Positions 50,292 to 59,670 of a stretch of DNA of 64,000 nucleotides are shown here, piece by piece. Each line of letters begins with the position of its first letter. The first letter of the stretch is position 1. The notes beneath the pieces were generated by a model that was not told the origin of the DNA, did not search any database, and was given only the letters and a program-made list of their open reading frames with translations. The translations under genes were made by a program, and so were the position numbers. Source of the stretch: JAJZEO01 sp964350315. Its GTDB lineage: Bacteria; Chlamydiota; Chlamydiia; Chlamydiales; 2-12-FULL-49-11. Location of the stretch: the NCBI GenBank assembly GCA_964350315.1, contig CAYGJD010000007.1, forward strand, positions 1-64,000, written 5' to 3'.

Positions 50292-51218
50292 ATGCAAACA
50301 ACAATGGGGTCACAATCAACTTCTTATTTCACAGACATTCATGGCATTAAATTTTTTAACAGCCCCGCGGAATGTATTTCTCATTATGATAGGAATGATT
50401 TATGTACCAAGATTGTAAGTTTTGCTAATGTTGTCTTTTCTATTATTACATTCACTTTCATTAAGATTTTTAGATTTGCAAAGGTATTTATCTTTGGTGA
50501 CCCTGAAATGAGGTCACTTGAAGTCGTAAATCCTCAAGTGGCTCAAAGAAAGCGACTTGTAGTCTGTTTACATGGGTTAAATCATTCTCCAGCACAATTT
50601 AAAGACATCTACAATGAAATGAAAAAAAGAGATCTTTCAGATACAACTGTCTTTGCACCTCGCATACTTTCGAGTGGTAATGCCCCACTTGATGAAATGA
50701 TTTCAGATATCATAGAGAAAATGCAACCATGGTTTGAGCAAAGAGAAAAAAATACAACAGAACTTGTTTTAATAGGGATTTCAAATGGTGGAAGACTTAT
50801 TCGAGCACTAGAAGCTCAGTTGATTAAGCTCGGACATTGTGAAAATATCCAAAAACTGCGGACAGTATCGATTGTTGGTGCAACCTACGGCTCTGATACA
50901 GTTAATCTTGCAAATAGAATTGGATTGTCATCCATTCTCCCAAAACCTATCTCTGTGGAAATGCCGACAGATTCGCCGCGAAACGTGCAGCTGAAGAAAG
51001 ATTGGGAAGATGCAATAGGAAATTCTACACATATAGATCGTGAATGTGTCTTTCTTGCTTCCCCACATGATCACTTAGTCCCTAATACATCATCTACTCT
51101 AGCAACAGTTGTTGCTGGGATAAAAGCGCGCTATGCAATCGCAATGGGGGAAAGCCATACAAGTGTAATTTTCTCTAGCGTTGTATCAAGAGCTGTAGCG
51201 CAAATCGTTTTCGAATAA
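50292..51218 (+). CDS. Membrane-anchored alpha/beta-hydrolase
   Basis: 308 residues. A hydrophobic stretch at ~38-62 (KIVSFANVVFSIITFTFIKIF) could anchor the protein in the inner or inclusion membrane. The hydrolase part has LVVCLHGLNHSP (oxyanion loop), LIGISNGGRLIRAL (nucleophile Ser in GxSxGG), SPHDHLVP (acid) and GESHTSV (His). Likely an esterase or lipase. No signal peptidase site. Function beyond this unknown. Confidence 0.75.
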   Translation: MQTTMGSQSTSYFTDIHGIKFFNSPAECISHYDRNDLCTKIVSFANVVFSIITFTFIKIFRFAKVFIFGDPEMRSLEVVNPQVAQRKRLVVCLHGLNHSPAQFKDIYNEMKKRDLSDTTVFAPRILSSGNAPLDEMISDIIEKMQPWFEQREKNTTELVLIGISNGGRLIRALEAQLIKLGHCENIQKLRTVSIVGATYGSDTVNLANRIGLSSILPKPISVEMPTDSPRNVQLKKDWEDAIGNSTHIDRECVFLASPHDHLVPNTSSTLATVVAGIKARYAIAMGESHTSVIFSSVVSRAVAQIVFE

Positions 51219-51234
51219 AGCTCTACTATTTACT

Positions 51235-52134
51235 CTATTTGGGAGATAGGGATGCTTCTGGCAATCGGTAGAAGACAACTTTTGTGCCGTAGTTGACAGG
51301 AACCTGGTTAATCGGGTGTAGATGAACAAACTCATTGTTAATCCCTAACTTAGATAACACTCTTCCATCTGCTTGGTAAACGCCAACATGCTGGGGGATT
51401 CCTGAATCATTTCGATATACTACAAGATCGTTTGCAGTTGGGGCATCAATTTGTTGGGCTTTTAGTCTTTTTTGCACGAAAGTTTCAATTCGATCAATTT
51501 CAGTGCCTTCTCCAGTTTTTTTAGCGCCAATTCGTTTTAATGCAAAATGTGAACAAGAGATGAAACCATCAGCCCCAATAAGATCTTCTGTCTTTGTCAT
51601 TCGCATGTGTGTGGTATAGAGTTGGTTCATTATTCCTACAGCTACATCAGCCATCCAGCGATCTAATTTCTCTTTGGTGTCATCTACGCTGAAATAAACA
51701 CGCTTGCCTGGTTTGCTTGGGTCGGTCGGCATAATCACATTTGGAGGAAGAACTACAGTGCCGAATAGATGTGTCTCTATAGTTTCTCGGATCTTTTTAA
51801 TTGTAGATATATATATCTTAATATCAATGGGCCCAAATCGTTCTAATTCCACTAGAGTTAATTTAGAGATTCCAATAATTTCTTTTATGCATTCATCAAG
51901 TTCAGCTTTAGTGTTAATGGCAAAAACTGGAGAAAATGAATTTGGCAGCTTAACTATAGCCATTTTTTGAATATTATTGATAAATGGAGAGATTACAGTG
52001 CCAAACAAAGTAGTTAATACTTGAGCGCTAGGATCTGTAGTTGTAGATCGTGTGTCTAGAGGAAAAACGCCCCCATCTATCATATCTAAAAGACCGTTGT
52101 GAGATATTGCTGCTGGTGCTGCTGCTTCTGCCAT
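51235..52134 (-). CDS. Papain-like (NlpC/P60- or DUF7689-like) cysteine hydrolase
   Basis: 299 residues from ATG 52134, which has a strong SD (AAAGGAG); a longer frame from 52176 lacks one. The C-terminal ~120 residues have the pattern of a papain-like fold: GFISCSHFALKRIG (candidate Cys194), NDLVVYRNDSGIPQHVGVYQADGRVLSKLG (candidate His249), then HLHPINQVPVNYGTKVVFYRLP. The N-terminal ~170 residues are helical and unrecognised. No signal peptide is seen, so export would need another route. Confidence 0.55.
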   Translation of the reverse strand: MAEAAAPAAISHNGLLDMIDGGVFPLDTRSTTTDPSAQVLTTLFGTVISPFINNIQKMAIVKLPNSFSPVFAINTKAELDECIKEIIGISKLTLVELERFGPIDIKIYISTIKKIRETIETHLFGTVVLPPNVIMPTDPSKPGKRVYFSVDDTKEKLDRWMADVAVGIMNQLYTTHMRMTKTEDLIGADGFISCSHFALKRIGAKKTGEGTEIDRIETFVQKRLKAQQIDAPTANDLVVYRNDSGIPQHVGVYQADGRVLSKLGINNEFVHLHPINQVPVNYGTKVVFYRLPEASLSPK

Positions 52135-52205
52135 TGTATTCTCCTTTGTTTTGAAAGTATTATGACATAGTAACATCTAATTGTCAATTAAACGGAAAAT
52201 CATAA

Positions 52206-52694
52206 TTACAGGATGTCTTTAAGTGCGCCATGCTCTTTAAATAATATTTTGTATTTTTGTTGAGTCTCAGCGGGGAAATTTTTGTCTTCTAAGATAATTT
52301 GCTCATAAATCTGATCTAGGAAAGAGGCTTTTCTTTGCCCGGAAAGAATAAACAATTCTGTGAGCTTAATGTCTTGCATTTGAACAGATTTTACAAAGGC
52401 ATTTTCAAATTCGATCCAATAGTATTGTTTTGCAAGTGTATCAAAAATGTTGTTGAAGAAGTCAGGATCCTCTGTTTTAATTGCGCGAATATAGAAATTT
52501 TCCCAGTATTCATGATCACATTCACCGAGAAGATGAGTTTTTGTTTCAATCAGTGATGAAAAAAGATCAGAGTCTTTTGTTTCAATTGCGAAATCAACTT
52601 GATGTTGAAACTCTTGCACAATTTCTTCTGGAGTTGCAGAGAAAAGTGAACAAGAAAGTAGTAGAGAACTGATTATAAGGATAAGTTTTTTCAT
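52206..52694 (-). CDS. Exported hypothetical helical protein
   Basis: 162 residues: signal peptide MKKLILIISSLLLSCSLFSA, possibly a lipoprotein at LLSC. The mature part consists of helical, acidic repeats resembling TPR/Sel1-like pairs (FAIETKDSDLFSSLIET; AIKTEDPDFFNNIFDTL; SVQMQDIKLTELFIL). It is divergent from the amidohydrolase at 52839 and shares an inverted repeat with it. Confidence 0.65.
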   Translation of the reverse strand: MKKLILIISSLLLSCSLFSATPEEIVQEFQHQVDFAIETKDSDLFSSLIETKTHLLGECDHEYWENFYIRAIKTEDPDFFNNIFDTLAKQYYWIEFENAFVKSVQMQDIKLTELFILSGQRKASFLDQIYEQIILEDKNFPAETQQKYKILFKEHGALKDIL

Positions 52695-52749
52695 AAATGT
52701 TCCTAATTTGATTGGTAAGTGAATTGAATAGAGAATTTTAACATGATCT

Positions 52750-52815
52750 TAATGTCAAATCAAGGTCGTTTTTTTTAAAGAAAAAGGTGTAAAAAAAAGA
52801 TGTGATTTGACATTA
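52750..52815. promoter_or_regulatory. 13-bp inverted repeat between divergent genes
   Basis: TAATGTCAAATCA (52750-52762) and TGATTTGACATTA (52803-52815) are exact inverted copies separated by 40 bases, lying between the genes at 52694 (-) and 52839 (+). Each arm contains a TTGACA on the strand of its own gene, so the element may combine -35 boxes and an operator. No regulator is known. Confidence 0.45.
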
Positions 52816-52838
52816 GAAGAATAACTTCGGGGGAATGT

Positions 52839-53861
52839 ATGAAGCGCCTAATTGCTCTTTTATGTCTTATTTCAGGGAATTGCTTTGCATGTACAGATTT
52901 TATTCTTACAGATGAGAATAAGGATTGTGTTGTTGGCAGGTCAATGGAATTTGCTGTCGATCTTAAATCAGAGATTGTTTTTGTTGAAAGAGGTCCGATA
53001 CAAATTACGAAAATAGGAAATAAAGAGGCTTTTAGTTGGAGGCGTAAGCATTCATTTTTAGGGTTAACTGCTCTTGGGATTGATAAGTTAATTGTGGATG
53101 GGGTGAATGAAGTAGGACTTTCTATTGGATTTTTATGGCTACCTGGAACTGAATATCCCAAAATTCCAGCAAATAAACTGAATCAGACTATTCCTTTAGA
53201 AAATCTCGGTGGTTGGATTTTATCTACTTGTGCAACTGTTGAAGAAGTAAAAAAGATTCTGCCTCAGGTTTATATTAAGGGAGACAATCTTCCAGAAATT
53301 AATCAAATTCCACCACTACATATTTCTATTCATGATAGATCTGGAAAAAGCATCGTTGTGGAATTCATTAAAGGAAAAATAGAAATTTCAGACAATCCAG
53401 TGGGTGTGTTAACAAATGACCCAACCTTTGATTGGCAAGTCACAAACTTACGTAATTATATAAATCTTGTTGCCCAAAATGCTGCGTCACAAACAATAGA
53501 AGGGGTAGAGATACTTCCTACAGGACAAGGAACAGGTATGCGTGGATTGCCTGGAGATTGGACACCGCCCTCTCGTTTTGTGAAAATTGCATTACAAAAG
53601 ACAAATGTTCAACAAGCAAAAACAAGTGATGCAAATGTTAATTTAGCATTTCATTTGTTAAATACAGTCGATATCCCTCTTGGTGTGATTAAGGACTCCT
53701 CGGGGAAAAATTCTGATTACACTCAGTGGATCGTTGTTAAAGATCTAAAAAATTGTGCTTTGTATTTCAGAACTTATGACAACCAAAATATAGGTATGGT
53801 GACTCTTGAGGACTCTCTTCAAAAAGGGGTAAAAAACGTGAGTCTAAATACTCCGCAATAG
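52839..53861 (+). CDS. Exported choloylglycine hydrolase family (Ntn) amidase
   Basis: 340 residues. The signal peptide MKRLIALLCLISGNCFA is followed at once by CTDFILTDENKDCVVGRSMEF: Cys18 is the N-terminal nucleophile exposed after cleavage, and the R in GRSMEF is the conserved Arg. VNEVGLSIGFLWLPGTEYP and GVLTNDPTFDWQ match the penicillin acylase/bile-salt hydrolase family. Probably a periplasmic linear-amide hydrolase (for example N-acyl amides or beta-lactams); the substrate is not readable. Confidence 0.85.
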   Translation: MKRLIALLCLISGNCFACTDFILTDENKDCVVGRSMEFAVDLKSEIVFVERGPIQITKIGNKEAFSWRRKHSFLGLTALGIDKLIVDGVNEVGLSIGFLWLPGTEYPKIPANKLNQTIPLENLGGWILSTCATVEEVKKILPQVYIKGDNLPEINQIPPLHISIHDRSGKSIVVEFIKGKIEISDNPVGVLTNDPTFDWQVTNLRNYINLVAQNAASQTIEGVEILPTGQGTGMRGLPGDWTPPSRFVKIALQKTNVQQAKTSDANVNLAFHLLNTVDIPLGVIKDSSGKNSDYTQWIVVKDLKNCALYFRTYDNQNIGMVTLEDSLQKGVKNVSLNTPQ

Positions 53862-53918
53862 TTGAAGAATCTAGGGTTTTCTCTAGACAAAAAAGCTTTT
53901 TTCGGCCATTTCGAAGTT

Positions 53919-55352
53919 ATGAACAGATGGCTTTTGATACTATTTTTAATGACTTCTCTTTCTTCTTGTCTTTCGATGTCAAAAAAAGAACAAGAAAAGA
54001 ACATGCTCAAACAACCCTCCCTCACAACTTCAGTTGAAAGCTCTCAAATGGGTCAGGAGTTTGTAAAAGGCAATTGGCCAAATGAAAAATGGTGGGAGAC
54101 GTTTGAGTCAAATGAACTTTCTGCTCTGGTTGAATCAGCATTAGCAATGAATCCAACGATTGCAGGGGTCAAACAACGAGTAGATCTAGCAATTCAAGAG
54201 GCTGTAATCACCGCAAGCTCTCTTTATCCAACAATCTATCTGAATGGGGATGATAACGCATCGATTATCAGTAAAAATGGACTCTATAAAGCTTTAAATC
54301 CTTCTTTGAAAGAGAAGCAAAATTTAATTGATATTGGGCTTTCCTTTTTCTATGAATTTGACTTTTGGAGTAAGTATCGAAATTTAACTCGTTCAGCTGA
54401 GGTGAAAAAACAAGCTCAGTATGCAGAATACAAACAAGCTGAATTGATTGTTTCAACTTCAATAGCGCAATCTTATTTTGCTCTAAAGACGTCTCTTTTG
54501 AAAAGAGATCTCTATCAGCGGCTTACACTTGTAAGAAAAAAATATTTAGCTTTGCAGACTCTTCTAAATAAAAAAGCTTTGTTATCTCGGATTCCTCAAA
54601 CATATTCCCATGAAAAGTATCTTGCTGCTAAGAAGGCCGTTTCTCAGATCGAGAAAGAAATTGCTGTGATAAAGCACATGATCAATATTATGCGTGGTAC
54701 CGGCCCTGATGATGTGCTCGATATTGATGATGGATGTTTGAGTTTTAATCACAAAATTGAAATTCCTGAAACTCTAAATTTAGAATTGGTAGCAAGAAGA
54801 CCTGACTTAATGGCTGCGATTTTAAGAGCTAAAGCGCTTTCATTTGAAGTGGGTGCGGCAATTGCTGATTTTTTTCCGAATATCAATTTAAAGATGTTAC
54901 TTGGGCTAGAGGCAACGGGAAACCACAATATATTTGATATGTCAAGTGGTCAAACAAATTTAGTGCCAGCGTTCAGCTTGCCTATCTTTACTGCAGGGGC
55001 AATTCGGGCTAATGTCCGTGGAAAAAAGGCTATGTTTCAACAGGCTGTTTTTGAGTATAACGAACTTCTTTTAAGAAGCACTCAAGAGATTGCTGATGCA
55101 CTATCAATTCTAGATGATGTTTTTCAAAAGAAAGAAGATCAAGTTCAGATTGTTGAGCAGGCCGATCTTCGTTTTGATATTATCACTTTAAAGCACCAAA
55201 AAGGGCTTGATAATCTTTTAACTGTTTATGAGAGTGAAGAAGAAGTGATTCTTACTAATCTAGCTGACATCGATCTTATCTTCGCTCAATATGCTGCTGC
55301 AATTAAGTTGATAAAGGCTCTTGGTGGGGGATATCACATTGAGTGCAAATGA
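53919..55352 (+). CDS. Outer-membrane efflux lipoprotein (TolC/OprM/NodT type)
   Basis: 477 residues from ATG 53919. Lipobox LSSC at residue ~18 (MNRWLLILFLMTSLSSC), then WWETFESNELSALVESALAMNPTIAGVKQRV, typical of OMF proteins, and ELVARRPDLMAAILRAKALSFEVGAAIADFFPNINL, the central NodT motif. It would form the outer-membrane channel for the EmrA/EmrB-like proteins encoded next (14-base overlap). A TTG 57 bases upstream is rejected because it would bury the lipobox. Confidence 0.88.
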   Translation: MNRWLLILFLMTSLSSCLSMSKKEQEKNMLKQPSLTTSVESSQMGQEFVKGNWPNEKWWETFESNELSALVESALAMNPTIAGVKQRVDLAIQEAVITASSLYPTIYLNGDDNASIISKNGLYKALNPSLKEKQNLIDIGLSFFYEFDFWSKYRNLTRSAEVKKQAQYAEYKQAELIVSTSIAQSYFALKTSLLKRDLYQRLTLVRKKYLALQTLLNKKALLSRIPQTYSHEKYLAAKKAVSQIEKEIAVIKHMINIMRGTGPDDVLDIDDGCLSFNHKIEIPETLNLELVARRPDLMAAILRAKALSFEVGAAIADFFPNINLKMLLGLEATGNHNIFDMSSGQTNLVPAFSLPIFTAGAIRANVRGKKAMFQQAVFEYNELLLRSTQEIADALSILDDVFQKKEDQVQIVEQADLRFDIITLKHQKGLDNLLTVYESEEEVILTNLADIDLIFAQYAAAIKLIKALGGGYHIECK

Positions 55353-56583
55353 AAGTGCAAAAGCGAGTAATAGCTGGTGGATCATTTTTTGGTCTATTGT
55401 TGGCTCTATACTTTTTTTGTTTGTGCTGATTTGGTTCTTCTATCTTAGGCATATTGCGTACACAGACGATGCATATGTGCATGGGAATAAGATTATTATC
55501 ACACCAATGCAAGATGGCGTGATTGTACGAATTCATACGGATGACACTTTTCTAGTCGATCAAGGGCAGGTTATAGCAGAACTTGATCCAACCTATGCAC
55601 TGATTGCTTTAAATAGAGCTCAAGAAAATCTTGCTAATGTTGTAAGAGAGCTATGTCAAGTCTTTCATAGAACTTTTTCTCTCCAAGCTGATATCGAAGC
55701 TCGTCTTGCTGATTTGGTGATTGCAAAGCAAGATTGGAATCACAGAATTGATGTGATAGAACAGGGTGGTGTCTCACTTGAAAACTTACAACATTCAGAG
55801 GCTGTTTTAAAGTCTGCCTTTTTCATGTTCAAGTCTGCAGAAAGTTTATATTTAAGAGAGAAAGCCTTGATTGATGAGACCTCGATTCGTAGCAATCCAA
55901 TGGTGAAAAAAGCAGAAGATGAGTTGAAAGATGCTGTTGTAAGATTGTTTCGCACAAAAGTCTATGCTCCGAATAAAGGTTTAATCGCACAAAGAAATAT
56001 TCAAGTCGGAATGCATGTGAAGGCTGGGGATCCGTTGATGAGTGTCATACCACTTGATCAGATTTGGATTAATGCCAACTACAAAGAGACCCAAATGGAT
56101 AAGATGCGTATTGGACAAACAGTTCAGGTGATGGCAGATCTCTACGGTTTTGGAGTGATCTTCCATGGAACAATCGTTGGTTTGCCAGGTGGTGCTGGAA
56201 ATGCTTTTTCTCTCTTACCTCCTCAAAATCTTTCTGGAAACTGGATCAAAATTGTTCAAAGGCTTCCTGTTCGAATAGCTCTTAGACCAGAAGAGCTGAA
56301 AAGGCATCCCCTGAGAATTGGTATGACGATGAGAGCTCTTACTGACCTTCGATTTAGTGGCGAAATTGTTCCTACAACTACAGTTGGTCCTTTGTATACC
56401 ACTGAAATATTGCTTGAAGAGGAAAAGGGAGCTAAAGAAATGAGTGATGAAATCATTTCGGCTAACATTGACGCTAGTTTAAAACCATTTGAGCATGAAA
56501 AATTCACGTCTGAATACATTCCATTTGCTGGGGAGCTAGAGCTACTCTTTGATGAAGAGGTTTCAATTGGGAACTATCAGTAA
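55339..56583 (+). CDS. HlyD/EmrA family membrane fusion protein
   Basis: About 414 residues, likely started at TTG 55339 after GGTGGGGG (overlapping the OMF gene by 14 bases). One hydrophobic segment (IIFWSIVGSILFLFVLIWFFY) is followed by YTDDAYVHGNKIIITPMQDGVIVRIHTDDTFLVDQGQVIAELD, the biotinyl-lipoyl-like part, then helical hairpin residues and YAPNKGLIAQRNIQVGMHVKAGDPLMSVIPLDQIWINANYKET. Periplasmic adaptor linking inner-membrane pump and outer-membrane channel. Confidence 0.9.
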   Translation: MSANESAKASNSWWIIFWSIVGSILFLFVLIWFFYLRHIAYTDDAYVHGNKIIITPMQDGVIVRIHTDDTFLVDQGQVIAELDPTYALIALNRAQENLANVVRELCQVFHRTFSLQADIEARLADLVIAKQDWNHRIDVIEQGGVSLENLQHSEAVLKSAFFMFKSAESLYLREKALIDETSIRSNPMVKKAEDELKDAVVRLFRTKVYAPNKGLIAQRNIQVGMHVKAGDPLMSVIPLDQIWINANYKETQMDKMRIGQTVQVMADLYGFGVIFHGTIVGLPGGAGNAFSLLPPQNLSGNWIKIVQRLPVRIALRPEELKRHPLRIGMTMRALTDLRFSGEIVPTTTVGPLYTTEILLEEEKGAKEMSDEIISANIDASLKPFEHEKFTSEYIPFAGELELLFDEEVSIGNYQ

Positions 56584-58102
56584 TTGGATTCTTAAATATA
56601 GCGGAGTAGCGCTGGGAGCTACTTTGATCTATAGTTTTGGTTCTACGAGCATGGCAGCAAACTATATCATGAGCGATCTTGGCGGTGGCTATGATACAGC
56701 TGTTTATGCTGTCTCCTTTTTTGGTATTGGGAATGCCTCAGGAATCCCATTAGGACTAACTTATGGAGGGCGTCTTGGTAGGGTAAACATGGTCTTGATG
56801 TGTGTGATTCTCTATATTACAATGACATTTCTTCTTGCGCTTGCGCCAAACTACCCGACGTTTCTAGTTTTTAGGTTTATCCAAGGTTTTTCATCTGGGC
56901 CTTTGTTGATTTTGCTTCCCTCTTTAGTTGGGACAATGTCGACATTTGAAACAAAGAAAAAATTTACGACAAATTACGCTTTCATATTCATTTTCGTATC
57001 GATTTTAACAGTTTGTATTGGAGGCATTCTTGCCTATGAGTGTCATTGGCGTTTAATTTTTGTTATTGAGGGGATGCTTCCTTTAACTTTTGCTACCTTG
57101 CTTTTTAAATCACTTGGTAATAAGGAGTTTGAGGTCGATCGCAATCAATTCCATGTATTTGGTTATATTTCCTATTTACTCTCACTTTGGAGTTTTTCTC
57201 TGTTTGTTGTCATGGGTCAGCAACTTGATTGGTTAACATCATATTTCATGAGATGGATGGTTTTAATCTTTGTCATAGCATTTCCCTATTTTGTTCTTCA
57301 GACAAGACATCATCCTCACCCAATCATCAATTTTAGTGTTCTTAAGTCTCTAAGATTAGCAGTGTCTTTAGTTCAAGTTGCAGTCCTCTTTGGCTTGTAC
57401 TATGGGATGGTTTTTTTACTTGCTCAATGGCTCCACCTATTTGTGAATTATACTCCAATTTGGATTACTACAATGTTGGGAGCAATGCTTCTTGCTGCAA
57501 TAACTGTTTTTTCATTCATTTTTAAGTTGAAAGTTTCAAATTCACCTATTGTTCTTGTTATTGGAATATTGTTTTTTCTATTTTCGTCCTATTTGACAAT
57601 GCATTTTAACGTTGAAGTGAATTTTGGACGAGTCGCTTTTTCAAGAGTAATGGCTGGAATAGGACTTGCGATGTTTTTACCGCCTCTTGTCTATATGATC
57701 TTGTGTGAGTGCGCAGCCGAGTTAGGTCATCACGGATTAGCACTTTTTCAGATGACAAGAACCTTTAGTTGCTCAATTGGAATTTCTCTCTTTGCTACAA
57801 TTTGGGAACGACGAAAAGTCTTCTATCATGAAAGACTAGGGGGGTATTTAACCCCATTTTCTGAGAAAGTTGCCTATTTCTATGATCAAACCAAGAACTA
57901 TTTCTTATCTCCTGATATGAGTAAGGGGGCGCTCAACGAAGCTCTCACAAAACAATCTACCGCTCTTGCCGTAGCAGATTGCTTCTATCTTATGACGATT
58001 ATATACGCGATCTTGTTGATCATGCTAATATCTTTTTTGTTTTATGAAAAAAGACATCTTGTTGTCAGAAGAGATGATCAACCTCTTCCTGATAAGAGAT
58101 AA
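56549..58102 (+). CDS. DHA2 MFS efflux pump, EmrB-like
   Basis: About 517 residues, around 14 hydrophobic segments; ATG or a TTG a few codons downstream (56567) may be the start. MSDLGGGYDTAVYAVSFFGIGNASGIPLGLTYGGRLGRVNMVLM corresponds to the first segments and motif A. It overlaps the EmrA-like gene by 35 bases and with it and the OMF protein forms a tripartite exporter, probably for drugs, fatty acids or other lipophilic compounds. Confidence 0.85.
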   Translation: MMKRFQLGTISNWILKYSGVALGATLIYSFGSTSMAANYIMSDLGGGYDTAVYAVSFFGIGNASGIPLGLTYGGRLGRVNMVLMCVILYITMTFLLALAPNYPTFLVFRFIQGFSSGPLLILLPSLVGTMSTFETKKKFTTNYAFIFIFVSILTVCIGGILAYECHWRLIFVIEGMLPLTFATLLFKSLGNKEFEVDRNQFHVFGYISYLLSLWSFSLFVVMGQQLDWLTSYFMRWMVLIFVIAFPYFVLQTRHHPHPIINFSVLKSLRLAVSLVQVAVLFGLYYGMVFLLAQWLHLFVNYTPIWITTMLGAMLLAAITVFSFIFKLKVSNSPIVLVIGILFFLFSSYLTMHFNVEVNFGRVAFSRVMAGIGLAMFLPPLVYMILCECAAELGHHGLALFQMTRTFSCSIGISLFATIWERRKVFYHERLGGYLTPFSEKVAYFYDQTKNYFLSPDMSKGALNEALTKQSTALAVADCFYLMTIIYAILLIMLISFLFYEKRHLVVRRDDQPLPDKR

Positions 58103-58187
58103 TCCACATATTGTTATCCTGATTTTTCATCGAAATGAATCATTCCTTTTTATATGATTACGGAAAAAATACAAAAATCTGGGATTT

Positions 58188-59669
58188 ATGAAAAAAACAT
58201 CTAGAACTATGGCAGTGATTGGAATTCTTTTAGGAATGGCCGTCTTGGCTGCTGGTTGGTCGAGTATCAATATGTCGCTTGGAACGATTCAAAGTGAACT
58301 TGGGGCGAGCGTATTGCAACTGCAGTGGATGATGAACCTTTATGGAATTTCGATTTGTATTGCTCTTTTGCCCATTGGAAAGCTTGGTGACGCATATGGC
58401 AGAAAGTGGTTTTTTATGGCAGGCCTTATTGGCTTTGTCTTCACTTGTTTAGGGGCAGGCTCTGCCCAATCGCCTGCATATGTGATAGGTTTTATGTCAC
58501 TTTTTGGCTTCTCTGGGGCGTGTGTGTTGACTCTATCGCAAGCGCTGATCGTTCATCAATTCCCAGAAAATCAGAAGTCTAAAGCAATTGCAATTTGGGC
58601 GACTTTCACTTCGATAGCACTGGCGTTAGGTCCTATTCTTGGTGGGGTTGTCATTCGGTATTTAAGTTGGAGATGGGTTTTTTTCATCAACGTGCCGATT
58701 GCAATCGCGGCTTTAATACTGGTCTATTTCTTTGTGAAAAAGGAAGAGGCTCATTCAGCTCATTGTGAGTGGAGTGGCGTTTTGTTGCTTGCTTTAATCG
58801 TGGGAGGCTTAGTCAGCGCAATTTTACAAGGACCTGCATGGGGATGGGGATCTTGGGAGGTTGTCTCTTTATTTGCCATATCTTTTGCGGCTCTTGTCTT
58901 GTTTATTCTTCTTGAGAGAAGGAGTAAAGAACCATTATTTCAGACGAAGTTATTTGCAAATCGTGGATTTCTTTTTGCCTCGATCTGTAATGGTTGTATC
59001 ATTGGATTTGTCTGGTCTATCTTCTTCTTCCTTCCTCTTTTTTTGCAGAATGAAAAAGGAGCAACATCTCTTCAAGCTGGCTTTAAAATGCTTTTGATTA
59101 CAATACCTGTAGCAGGATTCTCAATGTTAGTAGCTAAGCTCTATGAAAGAATTGGAGCAAAACTTCTTCTTGTCGTGGGATTTTTGATACTGTTCTCATC
59201 TGTTTTTTTTCAGAAGCAGTTGCCGATTGAAGTGTTTTGTTTGATGATTGGATGTGGTTGGGTGTTAACTTGGGGACCATCCACATCAAAAGCTCTCTCA
59301 TCACTACCTTATAAAATGGCAGGGATTGCATCAGGAATGTTTATGACACTCCAGGAGATCGGGGGAGTTGTGGGTCTTGCTATTGCTGGCGTTGCTTTTC
59401 GAGTTGGAACAAAACGCCATTTAGCTCCGCATATGAATGAGATCCAGAATGTACTTCAGTCTCGTTCTGATGCTCTCATCTCTGATCCAATAGCAGCAGA
59501 AAAAATCGTTGGGAGTGATTCACCGGTACTTGCTTGGTTACACCAGGGATTTAATACCGGGTATGAAGATATGATGCTCTTTCTCTCTGTATTAATGCTA
59601 CTTGCAGTGTTATCAGCCTTGTTATTGCCAAAACACGTGAAAATACAGAAAATTGAAGGGAGGAGTTAG
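58188..59669 (+). CDS. DHA2 MFS efflux pump 2 (EmrB/QacA type)
   Basis: 493 residues, 14 hydrophobic segments. PIGKLGDAYGRKWFFM is motif A, and ALGPILGGVVIRYLSWRWVFFINVPIAIAAL is the motif C region of drug:H+ antiporters. Transcribed in the same direction as the tripartite operon after an 85-base gap. The 3' end lies 2 bases before the dehydratase ATG, so these two are likely co-transcribed. Confidence 0.88.
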   Translation: MKKTSRTMAVIGILLGMAVLAAGWSSINMSLGTIQSELGASVLQLQWMMNLYGISICIALLPIGKLGDAYGRKWFFMAGLIGFVFTCLGAGSAQSPAYVIGFMSLFGFSGACVLTLSQALIVHQFPENQKSKAIAIWATFTSIALALGPILGGVVIRYLSWRWVFFINVPIAIAALILVYFFVKKEEAHSAHCEWSGVLLLALIVGGLVSAILQGPAWGWGSWEVVSLFAISFAALVLFILLERRSKEPLFQTKLFANRGFLFASICNGCIIGFVWSIFFFLPLFLQNEKGATSLQAGFKMLLITIPVAGFSMLVAKLYERIGAKLLLVVGFLILFSSVFFQKQLPIEVFCLMIGCGWVLTWGPSTSKALSSLPYKMAGIASGMFMTLQEIGGVVGLAIAGVAFRVGTKRHLAPHMNEIQNVLQSRSDALISDPIAAEKIVGSDSPVLAWLHQGFNTGYEDMMLFLSVLMLLAVLSALLLPKHVKIQKIEGRS

Positions 59670-59670
59670 C

